Shown: in pieces, positions 9,116-16,471 of the stretch
How positions within the stretch are numbered: the stretch's first letter is position 1
Layout: the number at the start of each line of letters is the position of its first letter
From: Panacagrimonas sp052389915
Lineage (GTDB): Bacteria; Pseudomonadota; Gammaproteobacteria; Nevskiales; Nevskiaceae
Assembly (NCBI GenBank): GCA_052389915.1
Contig: JBQTHL010000077.1
Coordinates: forward strand, 1-64,000
Reading direction: 5' to 3'
Length of the DNA stretch: 64,000 nucleotides
Translations under genes and position numbers: made by a program
Notes under the pieces: model-generated
Told to the model about the DNA's origin: nothing
Database searches by the model: none
The model's input: the letters and a program-made list of their open reading frames with translations, nothing else

Positions 9116-9647
9116 TCTCATGCTCCAGTCGTTCGCGATCCAGTACGACACGCTCGGCGCGTTTCTCGACGCCGGCGGCTGGGTCACGCGCTGGATACTC
9201 GCGGCCTGCGCCATCCTCATCACCGTCGTGCTCGAACGCGCGTGGTACTTGTGGCGCATCTACCCGCAAGTGCGCGCGACGACGCTGGCGCAATGGAACG
9301 CGCGAGACGAGCGCCAGTCCTGGGCCGCTCGGCGCATCCGCATCGCGCTGATCTCCCAGCTTCGCCTGGGGCTGGAATCCGGCCTGCCCGTAATCAAGGT
9401 GATGGTGCCGATGGCGCCTCTGCTCGGCCTCCTCGGCACCGTCATGGGCATGTTGCAGGTGTTCGATGCGATGGCCCTGTCCAAGGGCAGCGACACGCGC
9501 GCGATGGCCGACGGGATTTCGCACGCGATGATTGCGACCATGACGGGGCTGGTGGTGAGCGTGATCGCCTTGTTCTTCTCCAACCTGTTCGCCTCGCGCG
9601 TGCGCGCCGAGGCCGAGCGCCTCAACGATCTGATTGCGTCGGGCTGA
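9096..9647 (+). CDS. exbB: ExbB-like MotA/TolQ/ExbB proton channel protein
   Basis: A 183-residue inner-membrane protein with three helices (residues about 22-42, 100-125 and 145-165) and the ExbB/TolQ core MVPMAPLLGLLGTVMGMLQVF followed by GISHAMIATMTGLVVSV. The GTG at 9096 has a GGAAGGA ribosome site at the right distance. The ATG at 9108 is the alternative, but sits 20 nt from that site. It overlaps the end of the TtpC-like gene by 20 nt. The protein should form the proton channel with the ExbD encoded next and energise the TonB encoded after the glycosyltransferase gene. Confidence 0.9.
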   Translation: MVASMLDLMLQSFAIQYDTLGAFLDAGGWVTRWILAACAILITVVLERAWYLWRIYPQVRATTLAQWNARDERQSWAARRIRIALISQLRLGLESGLPVIKVMVPMAPLLGLLGTVMGMLQVFDAMALSKGSDTRAMADGISHAMIATMTGLVVSVIALFFSNLFASRVRAEAERLNDLIASG

Positions 9648-9651
9648 TGCG

Positions 9652-10056
9652 ATGAAGTTCCGCCGCCACAACCCACCGCCCGAAGACACCGGCATCGACC
9701 TCGCGCCGATGCTCGACTTCGTCATGAACCTGCTGATCTTCTTCATCATCGCCGCCGCCTTCGTGCAGGAGTCCGGCATCCGCGTGAACAAGCCCGCAGC
9801 CAAGACCGCGCAGCAGGAAGACAAGACGAGCATCTTCGTCGCCATCTCTGCCAGCAACGAAATCTGGATCAACCGCGAGCGAGTGGACATCCGCCGCCTG
9901 CGCACCGAGATCGAACGCATGCACCGCGACAAGCCCAAAGCCGTGGTCGTGATCCAGGCCGACCAGGATGCCCGCGCGGGTTTGATGGTGGAGGCGATGG
10001 ATCAGGCCCGGCTCGCGGGCGTGCCGGATGTTTCGATTGCGGCGACGCCCAATTAG
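9652..10056 (+). CDS. exbD: ExbD/TolR family biopolymer transport protein
   Basis: A 134-residue protein with the standard ExbD layout: a short cytoplasmic N-terminus, one membrane helix, and a periplasmic domain. The helix region reads IDLAPMLDFVMNLLIFFII and contains the conserved membrane aspartate (Asp in PMLDF) needed for proton conduction. The periplasmic part has the family pattern KPKAVVVIQADQDARAGLMV. Start at the ATG 4 nt after the exbB stop. With exbB it supplies proton-motive-force coupling for TonB. Confidence 0.93.
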   Translation: MKFRRHNPPPEDTGIDLAPMLDFVMNLLIFFIIAAAFVQESGIRVNKPAAKTAQQEDKTSIFVAISASNEIWINRERVDIRRLRTEIERMHRDKPKAVVVIQADQDARAGLMVEAMDQARLAGVPDVSIAATPN

Positions 10057-10148
10057 CTCCCGAAATTTTTTACGAGATCCCCAATGCCGGTTCGAATTCA
10101 CCCGATGTCCGCGTACAGGCTCCGTTCCGTCGCAATGAGGCTTAGACC

Positions 10149-11315
10149 TTGAGCCCGCTCCGAATCCTGCTCACCAACAACACGCTTCGTGTCCGGGCAG
10201 GGAGCGAGCTCGTCGTTCTGGATCTGGCGATTCATCTGCGCAAGCTGGGCCATTTTCCGGTTGCCTACAGTTCCGACTGCGGCCCGATTGCGGAGGAGCT
10301 GAAAAAAAACTGCGTGCCGGCCGTCGACAGACTCGGCGACGTGGGATTCGTGCCGGATGTGATTCATGGCCAGCATCACCTCGACGCGATGACGGCCATG
10401 GCGCGGTTTCCCAATACTCCTTCGATTTACGTGTGCCATGGCTGGACGCCGTGGCAGGAAACGCCGCCGGCGTTTCCCAACATACAGCGATACGTTGCAG
10501 TGTCGGAGTTGACCGAAGAAAAGCTGCGGACGGCCGCTGGAATTTCGTCGGAGGACATACGCCGCATTTCCAATGGCGTCGATCTCGCGCGGTTCAGGAG
10601 GAGGACGATTCCGACGAGTCTCCAGACAGCGGTGATCTTCAGCAATTACGTCAAAGGCGGTGACGAGTATTGCGAGTTGATCGCCAGGTCCTGCAAGCGC
10701 GCGGGAATCGGTGTGGTCGATATCATCGGCGCCAAGGCAGGTACTGCGGTAATGCGTCCCGAGGACGAGCTTTCCCGCTACGACCTGGTGTTCGCCATCG
10801 GGCGGTCCGCATTGGAAGCCATGGCAGTTGGATGCGCCGTAATCGTCGCCAGCCCCGATGGACTCGCCGGCCTGGTGCTCAGGGACAATGTCGCGAAACT
10901 CGGTGCACAGAATTTTGGGCTCGCCAGCCTCGACAAGGAACAGCTTGCAGAAGAGACCCTCGTTGCGGAATTGCGCAAATTCGATCCGTCCGACAGCGGC
11001 GGAGTCTGCGAGTACGTCCGGGACGAGCACAGCCTGGAAAGGGTCGCACGCCGATATGTGGATGTGTATCGCGAGGCCATCTCGCGGTGGGAGGAAAGCG
11101 ACCGCATCGGGGAGGCGTTCAGACAGAGGCAGTGGTCGTCCATGTCCTCGTACCTTGCGGAGGTGTCCGTTCATCTGAAGGCTGCTCAGAAGGTCAAGGT
11201 TCAGCTTTCGAAATCGAGCGCGCAGCTTGCGCGGTCCCGGAGAGAGGTGTCCTCTGCCATGCAGGAGATGGTCGCCATGAAGTCCCGGTTCGAAAATTCG
11301 ACGCAATCCAAATAG
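10149..11315 (+). CDS. GT4-like glycosyltransferase inserted between exbD and tonB
   Basis: A 388-residue protein starting at TTG 9 nt after a GAGG site. The first 300 residues look like a GT-B glycosyltransferase: RILLTNNTLRVRAGSELVVLDLA at the start (a GT4-like N-lobe with the gene-initial Gly-Ser loop), VYVCHGW and YVAVSE mid-protein, SNGVD at the lobe junction, and FAIGRSALEAMAVGCAVI, which is the nucleotide-sugar-binding E-rich motif. The final 70 residues form a predicted coiled coil. Nothing similar belongs to a TonB2 operon, and its start and neighbours suggest an insertion into it. It may modify a surface glycan or glycoprotein; donor and acceptor cannot be told from sequence. Confidence 0.8.
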   Translation: MSPLRILLTNNTLRVRAGSELVVLDLAIHLRKLGHFPVAYSSDCGPIAEELKKNCVPAVDRLGDVGFVPDVIHGQHHLDAMTAMARFPNTPSIYVCHGWTPWQETPPAFPNIQRYVAVSELTEEKLRTAAGISSEDIRRISNGVDLARFRRRTIPTSLQTAVIFSNYVKGGDEYCELIARSCKRAGIGVVDIIGAKAGTAVMRPEDELSRYDLVFAIGRSALEAMAVGCAVIVASPDGLAGLVLRDNVAKLGAQNFGLASLDKEQLAEETLVAELRKFDPSDSGGVCEYVRDEHSLERVARRYVDVYREAISRWEESDRIGEAFRQRQWSSMSSYLAEVSVHLKAAQKVKVQLSKSSAQLARSRREVSSAMQEMVAMKSRFENSTQSK

Positions 11316-11342
11316 TCGGCCGGGTTGCCTCATGTCGAACGG

Positions 11343-12119
11343 ATGGACCGGAACGATCGGAACATGAACGAGACCACTTCCATCGAGCGGACGCGTCCTG
11401 CACCGGGCTTGTCCGGTCGGCGCTGGCTGGTCCTGCCTGTCCTGGGCCTGCTGCTGACCGCGATTCTGTTCCTCGCTCTCGGATGGATCATCCGTGGCAC
11501 GGAAGGCAAGGGCCTGGGTCCGCAACGCGTGCTCGACGCCATCGACATCACGCGAATCGAGCCGCAGTCCGAGCCACCCGCCGATCTCATGAAGACGCTG
11601 GAGAACACGCCGCCTCCGCCGCCCGCCGCGCCGCCGGCTCTCGGACGTCCCGATCTGCCGGCGCTCGATGTTCCGAGCCTCGCCATCGACCCGGTCGCGG
11701 TCGGAAACATCGCAGTGCCGGTCGCGCTCGGAACCACCGGCCTGTCGCTCGGCAAGACGGGTGCGTTTGCAGGATTCGGCAGCGGCGCCGGTGGCAGCGG
11801 ATCGGGATCTGGAACCGGCGGTTCGGCTGGCGGCGACTGGAAGGGCAAGCCGCTGGTTCCGCTGTCCACCGCCAGGCCGCAGATGCCGGACTGGGCCTGC
11901 AAGCAGAAGCTCGACGGCTGGGTCGAAGCGATCTTCACGGTGATGCCCAACGGCCGCGTGCAGGCCGTGAAGATCATCGACGCCGATCCGCGCGGCGTGT
12001 TCGAAGCGGCGGCGGTAGAGAGCATCTCCAACTGGATTTACGAGCCCACCGGCAAAGCCGCGGAAGTGAAGCAACGCGTGCCGATGAATCATGAAGATTG
12101 TGTGTACAACTGGCAGTGA
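11343..12119 (+). CDS. tonB: TonB-like energy transducer
   Basis: About 258 residues from the ATG at 11343; the ATG at 11364 is an equally possible start and neither has a strong ribosome site. The protein has one N-terminal membrane helix (about residues 28-50), a proline-rich stretch (TPPPPPAAPPALG), a Gly/Ser-rich linker and a C-terminal TonB domain (WVEAIFTVMPNGRVQAVKI, then SISNWIYEPTG). Two Cys residues near the start and end of that domain could form a disulfide. It follows the glycosyltransferase gene rather than exbD directly. Likely role: transmits proton-motive force from ExbB/ExbD to outer-membrane receptors or, given the fused DUF1329 next door, to a lipid-carrier-like partner. 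Confidence 0.86.
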   Translation: MDRNDRNMNETTSIERTRPAPGLSGRRWLVLPVLGLLLTAILFLALGWIIRGTEGKGLGPQRVLDAIDITRIEPQSEPPADLMKTLENTPPPPPAAPPALGRPDLPALDVPSLAIDPVAVGNIAVPVALGTTGLSLGKTGAFAGFGSGAGGSGSGSGTGGSAGGDWKGKPLVPLSTARPQMPDWACKQKLDGWVEAIFTVMPNGRVQAVKIIDADPRGVFEAAAVESISNWIYEPTGKAAEVKQRVPMNHEDCVYNWQ

Positions 12120-14760
12120 ACGACCGGTGAGGAGTCATTTACGCTGGGATGAAGCGAAGCGAATCCCGGCAAGGGCACACGCGGCGAGACGCTGGGTTTC
12201 GCTGCGCTTCAACCCAGCCTGCGTCCTGCTTCTGCCGCTCTGCGCACACGCCGACCAATACCGCAGCGAGGTACGCGAGGTTTCGCCGCCCCCTGCGCAG
12301 ACGCAGACCGCCGATCCGGCGGCCCTGCTCAAGTCCACCACCGACCCTTACGCACGCGCGATGCTGCTGCGCGACCTGGCGTCGACCGCGGTCGAAAAAA
12401 AGGATTACAAGGAGGCTCAGCGCCTGCTGCAGGAAGCGCTCAAGCTCAACGCGCTCTCCGGCCCTGCGGCCGAAATGATGAAGAAGGAGCTCGCCGCGCT
12501 GGCGATCTCCACCGGCACGCTCAAGCAGCAGGTGCCGCAGCTCGAAGCATTACTGAAGTCGGGCAACGCGAGTCCGGAAGTGCTGGTTGCGCTGGGCGCT
12601 GCCTACCTGGAGAACAAGCGCTTCAAGGACGCGGTGCCGCTCCTGCAAAAAGGCATTGCGGCGACGCCCAAGCCTGATCCTTCCTGGCGACAGGCGCTGG
12701 TCGCGGCGCTGATCGGTGCGGGCCAGGAAGGTGAAGCGGCCAAGCTGCTGGAACTGGTGCTGCGCGCCAACCCGGCTCAGAAAGAAAACTGGTTGCAGCT
12801 CGCGGCCTTGTATCTCAAGGCAGGCAACAAGGAGCGTGCGCAGGCGACGATGGAGATCGCCAGCCGGCTCGGTTATCTGATTCGAGCTGAAGATCGTTTG
12901 CGACTGGTGACACTCACCGGCCAGATCGGTGCGCCATTCGAAGCCGGCTCGGTGCTGCAGGGCTGGATCGCTTCCGGACAGATTCCGAAGAACGCGGACA
13001 ATCAGAAGCTGCTCGCGGCGCTGTGGGTGCGCGCGCGCGAATCGCGTCTGGCGCTGGCCGTGCTCGACGAGCTGGCGGTGACGCGGCCGGGTCGCGAGCT
13101 GTACGAGCATATGGCGCAATTGCACCTGGAACGCGAGGACTACGATCGCGCCGCCAAGGCGCTGGCGCAGGCGCTGCAACTCGGCGCCAAGTCGGGTCCG
13201 CTGCTGATGAGCCTGGGCTTGGCGCGCTACCAGCTCGCGGATGTGGACGGAGCGCTGAGCGCGTTTCGCGAGGCCGCGCAGTTCGTGCCGCAGAAGAAAT
13301 TGTCGGCGGATTGGATCACTTATCTCGAATCCGGTCGTGCGCGCGAACAGGCGCTGGCCGCGGCCGCGCAGCTCGCGCGACGTGAAGCCGAAACGGTCGC
13401 GCTGAGTAATCGCCTGCTGGGCCAGGGTGTGAGCATCGCTGCGAACGCGAGCGCCACGGACCCGAGCGCAGCGAATGCATCGGTCCCCACCAACACCAGC
13501 GAACTGACGCCCGTCGGCGCGGAACGCAACGGCAATGCCGCCGGCACCATCCCCGCGTGGACCGGCGGGCTTACGCCCTCGCAATGGCCGGCCGGTTTCG
13601 CCAAGGGCAAGCGGCTGGTCGATCCCTATCCCGCGGATCGTCCCCTGTTCCAGATCAGTGGGGCGAATGCGGCCGAGCACAGGGCACAACTGTCCGAAGG
13701 ACATCGGCAACTCTTGGCGAAATATCCGAGCTATCGCATGCCGGTCTACACCACACGCCGCGGTGCCGCATATCCGCAGGCGATTTACGACGCCACGCAA
13801 GCCAATCTCGGGCGCGCGAAGCTGGTTGGGTCCGACGCACTCGAAGGCGCAAGGCTGGGCTTTCCGTTTCCGCAGCCGCAGTCCGGTGTCGAGGTCATGT
13901 GGAATCACCGGGTGCGCTATCGCGGCAATTCCGCGGTAGTGCAGAGCCAGCAGGTGGTGATCGGCGCTGACGGCGAAGAGTCGCTGCGCGCTCGTGTGAA
14001 CGAGCGCGTGTTCTATCGCTACAGCAACACCGCCGACCCGGTGGATATCGGCCGCCAGAACATCCTGCTGTACTACCTGGTGCGATTCACCGGCGTGGGC
14101 AGCAACAACCTGCTTGCAGTGGCGCACGAAACCGCGAATTCGGAGAAGGACGCGCGCGCGATCTGGGTCGGGCCGCCGGGCGCGAACCGGCTGTATCGCG
14201 TGCCGCCCGTGGGCTACGACCAGCCCTTCCCGGTGACCGAAGGCATGTACTACGTCGACATGATCGACATGTACAACGGCGCCTTCGACCGCTACGTGTG
14301 GAAGCTCGTGGGCAAGCGCGAAATCTACCTGCCGTACAACGGCTATCGGCTGTCCGACGGCAGTCACAAGTACGCCTCACTGCTAGGGCCGAACCACCTC
14401 AACCCAGAGGCCGCGCGCTACGAACTGCATCGTGTGTGGGTGGTGGAGGCCACCGAGCGCGGGGGCAAAAAACACAGCTTCGGACTGCGCACGTTCTATG
14501 TCGACGAAGACAGCTGGAACGTGGTGCTGGTGGAGAACCACGACCGCGCGGGCAAGCTCTGGCGTTTTCAGGAAGGGCACCTGTTGCCGCTGTACGACTC
14601 GCAGTCCGCCAATTGCCTTCCGGTCGTAACTTACGATCTGCTGGACGGACGCTACTTCGTCAACCGGCTGATCGCCGAAGAACCACCTGCGCAGTACGAC
14701 GTACCGATGGACAAGGGTGACTTTCTGCCGGCTGCGGTGCAGGCGAAGTACGGGCGGTGA
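12091..14760 (+). CDS. TPR protein fused to a DUF1329 domain
   Basis: The frame is open for 889 codons from an ATG overlapping tonB by 29 nt; a GTG at 12127 is the other candidate. A hydrophobic stretch ending in PLCAHA (about residue 53) looks like a signal peptide, and part of the region before it is encoded by a palindromic repeat. Residues about 75-440 are TPR helices like the TPR protein that normally closes TonB2 operons. A Ser/Thr/Ala linker (about 445-468) joins this to a full DUF1329 domain (about 471-889) that opens with the family signature ELTPVGAERNG and IPAWTGGLTP and continues to AVQAKYGR. No stop or frameshift separates the two parts. I infer a periplasmic protein tying a TonB2 motor to a LolB-like carrier. 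Confidence 0.85.
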   Translation: MKIVCTTGSERPVRSHLRWDEAKRIPARAHAARRWVSLRFNPACVLLLPLCAHADQYRSEVREVSPPPAQTQTADPAALLKSTTDPYARAMLLRDLASTAVEKKDYKEAQRLLQEALKLNALSGPAAEMMKKELAALAISTGTLKQQVPQLEALLKSGNASPEVLVALGAAYLENKRFKDAVPLLQKGIAATPKPDPSWRQALVAALIGAGQEGEAAKLLELVLRANPAQKENWLQLAALYLKAGNKERAQATMEIASRLGYLIRAEDRLRLVTLTGQIGAPFEAGSVLQGWIASGQIPKNADNQKLLAALWVRARESRLALAVLDELAVTRPGRELYEHMAQLHLEREDYDRAAKALAQALQLGAKSGPLLMSLGLARYQLADVDGALSAFREAAQFVPQKKLSADWITYLESGRAREQALAAAAQLARREAETVALSNRLLGQGVSIAANASATDPSAANASVPTNTSELTPVGAERNGNAAGTIPAWTGGLTPSQWPAGFAKGKRLVDPYPADRPLFQISGANAAEHRAQLSEGHRQLLAKYPSYRMPVYTTRRGAAYPQAIYDATQANLGRAKLVGSDALEGARLGFPFPQPQSGVEVMWNHRVRYRGNSAVVQSQQVVIGADGEESLRARVNERVFYRYSNTADPVDIGRQNILLYYLVRFTGVGSNNLLAVAHETANSEKDARAIWVGPPGANRLYRVPPVGYDQPFPVTEGMYYVDMIDMYNGAFDRYVWKLVGKREIYLPYNGYRLSDGSHKYASLLGPNHLNPEAARYELHRVWVVEATERGGKKHSFGLRTFYVDEDSWNVVLVENHDRAGKLWRFQEGHLLPLYDSQSANCLPVVTYDLLDGRYFVNRLIAEEPPAQYDVPMDKGDFLPAAVQAKYGR
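12143..12218. repeat. Palindromic repeat, family C, at the 5' end of the TPR-DUF1329 gene
   Basis: Two 28-nt arms (12143-12170 and 12191-12218) are inverses of each other with about four mismatches; the right arm begins GCTGGGTTTCGCTGCG. The element lies inside the open frame and contributes residues just before the hydrophobic core of the signal peptide. Confidence 0.82.
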
Positions 14761-14782
14761 ATCCGTTTGCCCTGCTCCGTCG

Positions 14783-14831
14783 GTAGGGCGCATTCATGCG
14801 CCGGATGCGTCGGCGCATGAATGCGCCCTAC
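14783..14831. repeat. Perfect 20-bp palindrome between convergent genes
   Basis: Arms GTAGGGCGCATTCATGCGCC and its exact complement enclose a 9-nt loop. Each arm is itself partly palindromic (GGCGCAT/ATGCGCC). It lies between the convergent TPR-DUF1329 and esterase genes and probably acts as a two-way terminator or REP element. Confidence 0.92.
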
Positions 14832-14835
14832 TAAT

Positions 14836-15861
14836 TCACCGACCCGCCAGCGTCGACTTGAAGAAACCCCAGGCGGCTTCGCCGGTATCGACATCCAGAT
14901 TGGTGCCGCCCAGGTAAAGCGCGATCATCGGGCCGACGATCGCGAGTCCCGGCCACACATGCCCGGCTTGGCTGAACACGTACTGCTGCGAGGTCATGCC
15001 GCCGGCGCAGCCGCTGCGCACGCGCTTTTCGACGGTGTCGCTGATCTTCTCCGTCTGCATCGTCGCGCCGCAGCCCGCACGCCTCGCCCAGAACTGGAAC
15101 GTCGCGTCGGCGGACAGCAGCGGCGCCTGCGGCTTGCCGCGCGACATCGTGCCCTCGGGCACGCCGGCGAAGGGCACGATCGAATCCTTCATGCCATTCA
15201 TCGACAACCAGGGCAGTGGTTTCGAGCCCTTGCAGTTCTTGGATACCGCCACCGGCATCGTCGAAATCACGTTGGCGCCGGCACGCAGCGTGTCGCCGGC
15301 CTGGCAGGCGAAGTTCATCGCCATGAAGCCGCCGTTGGATGCACCGATCACGAACACCGCGCGTGCGTCGCCACGATCGCGCTGCACCAGGTCGGCGATT
15401 ACCGCGCGCAGGAACGCGACATCGTCGGCGGTGGAAGCGTCGTCGCCCGCGATGGTGCTGCCACGGCCATCGTTCCAGTGCTCGTCCACGCCCTCCGGCG
15501 CCGCCAGGATGAAGCGCTCGCTTGCAGCCAAGGTCGGCAGGCTGGTCTGCTCCCAGACGTCTTCGGCGTCCTGCGTGCCGCCATGCAGCAGCAACACGAT
15601 CGGGGTAAGCGCCGTGGTACCCGCCGGCACTTGCACCAGGTAGGTCCGTTGCAGGCCACCGACGACGAGCCTGCGCTCCTGCGCGGTCGAGTCGTCGCCC
15701 TTGGCGGGAAAACGCTGCGCCGCCTCGCGCGCCTCGATCATCCGCGGCACGCGAGCGACGATGCAGCCGCCGAGACTCAAGGAGACCATGGCGATCACCA
15801 ATGGCATCGCCAGCCTGCCGATGGACCATCGGCGAGCAGCGCGGTTATTTGTCGGGGCCAT
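14836..15861 (-). CDS. Secreted lipoprotein esterase of the PHB depolymerase/LpqC type
   Basis: A 341-residue alpha/beta hydrolase. The N-terminus has a membrane stretch ending in SLGGC, a lipobox with Cys33, so the enzyme is probably an outer-membrane lipoprotein. Oxyanion motif LLLHGG (residues 90-95), nucleophile Ser175 in GASNGG, acid Asp226 in NGMKDSIVPF and His301 in AGHVWPG form a complete catalytic triad in the order seen in LpqC/extracellular PHB-depolymerase-like and feruloyl-esterase-like enzymes. Many Cys residues (four in the second half) suggest disulfides. The natural substrate may be a polyester or a plant ester; sequence alone does not say. It is a single gene bounded by palindromic repeats on both sides. 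Confidence 0.85.
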   Translation of the reverse strand: MAPTNNRAARRWSIGRLAMPLVIAMVSLSLGGCIVARVPRMIEAREAAQRFPAKGDDSTAQERRLVVGGLQRTYLVQVPAGTTALTPIVLLLHGGTQDAEDVWEQTSLPTLAASERFILAAPEGVDEHWNDGRGSTIAGDDASTADDVAFLRAVIADLVQRDRGDARAVFVIGASNGGFMAMNFACQAGDTLRAGANVISTMPVAVSKNCKGSKPLPWLSMNGMKDSIVPFAGVPEGTMSRGKPQAPLLSADATFQFWARRAGCGATMQTEKISDTVEKRVRSGCAGGMTSQQYVFSQAGHVWPGLAIVGPMIALYLGGTNLDVDTGEAAWGFFKSTLAGR

Positions 15862-15939
15862 CGGCAGAATCTCACAGCAGGGGGCGGCAGAAAGAGTCCT
15901 GCGAGCCGGGTTAGTTCATCAAGCGGCGGGTTGCTTCGA

Positions 15940-16041
15940 CGTAGGGTGCGGATGGAGCCGCCCGGGTTGCGGCGTAATCGCACCGTTCTCGGTCGCGACC
16001 TGATTGGTGCGATTCGGCTATCGCCTCATCAGCACCCTACG
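15940..16041. repeat. Palindromic REP-type element, family A, copy 2
   Basis: Ends CGTAGGGTGCGGATG and the near inverse CATCAGCACCCTACG bracket an inner GCGTAATCGCACC/GGTGCGATTCGGC pair. It matches copy 1 at 6332-6425 over most of its length, including the phrase GGTGCGATTCGGCTATCGCC. It lies upstream of the esterase gene. Confidence 0.87.
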
Positions 16042-16082
16042 CGGGCCGCACTCCCTTCGTTGCCGAACGCGCCCCAACGTCG

Positions 16083-16439
16083 TTATGCGCTGATTATGTG
16101 GTAGAGAATCATGATTAAAACCACGGAGAGCAAAGCAGCGGGTATCCCGCCGAGAACCGTATAAGCCATGTTTCGGCGCGTTCGCGATGCCGGAATCTCT
16201 CTGAGCACTTGAAGCGCCCGCAACACCATCAGAATCTCTATTGAGGCCGACACTGCCTCAAGAACGGACGCGACAGGAATCTAGGGTGAGCGAGGAGAAA
16301 GGAGCGCGGCCCAAGTGACACTGGCGAAGAAGACCATTGACGGCCAGAGGAGCATGAGGCGGAGACGCCTGCTAAAGGCTTCAGCCTCACTACGCCCCTC
16401 CTCGACTCGTTCCATACGCGCGGTGCTCCTATTGCCCAT
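16083..16439 (-). pseudogene. Small membrane protein gene split by an in-frame TAG
   Basis: On the minus strand an ATG at 16439 opens a frame of 52 codons that ends in TAG (16281-16283). The same frame then continues for 65 more codons to a TAA at 16083. The joined product would be about 118 residues with three hydrophobic segments (WPSMVFFASVTWAALL, then ASVLEAVSASIEILMVL, then GIPAALLSVVLIMILYH). I do not recognise the family. It could be a gene killed by one substitution, or two short membrane peptides. GC content is visibly lower than in the neighbours, which fits foreign or decaying DNA. Confidence 0.45.
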
Positions 16440-16471
16440 CCAGCGCGGCCCTGCGCTCGGCTAACACCTAA

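Noticed and set aside
10098..12092. Long antisense open frame opposite the glycosyltransferase and tonB genes
   Set aside because: High GC and codon bias keep the opposite strand open. The translated product is Arg/Gly/His-rich with no domain signature, and the plus-strand genes have clear motifs.
12550..14367. Antisense open frame of about 600 codons opposite the TPR-DUF1329 gene
   Set aside because: A GC-driven shadow; the sense frame has TPR and DUF1329 signatures throughout.
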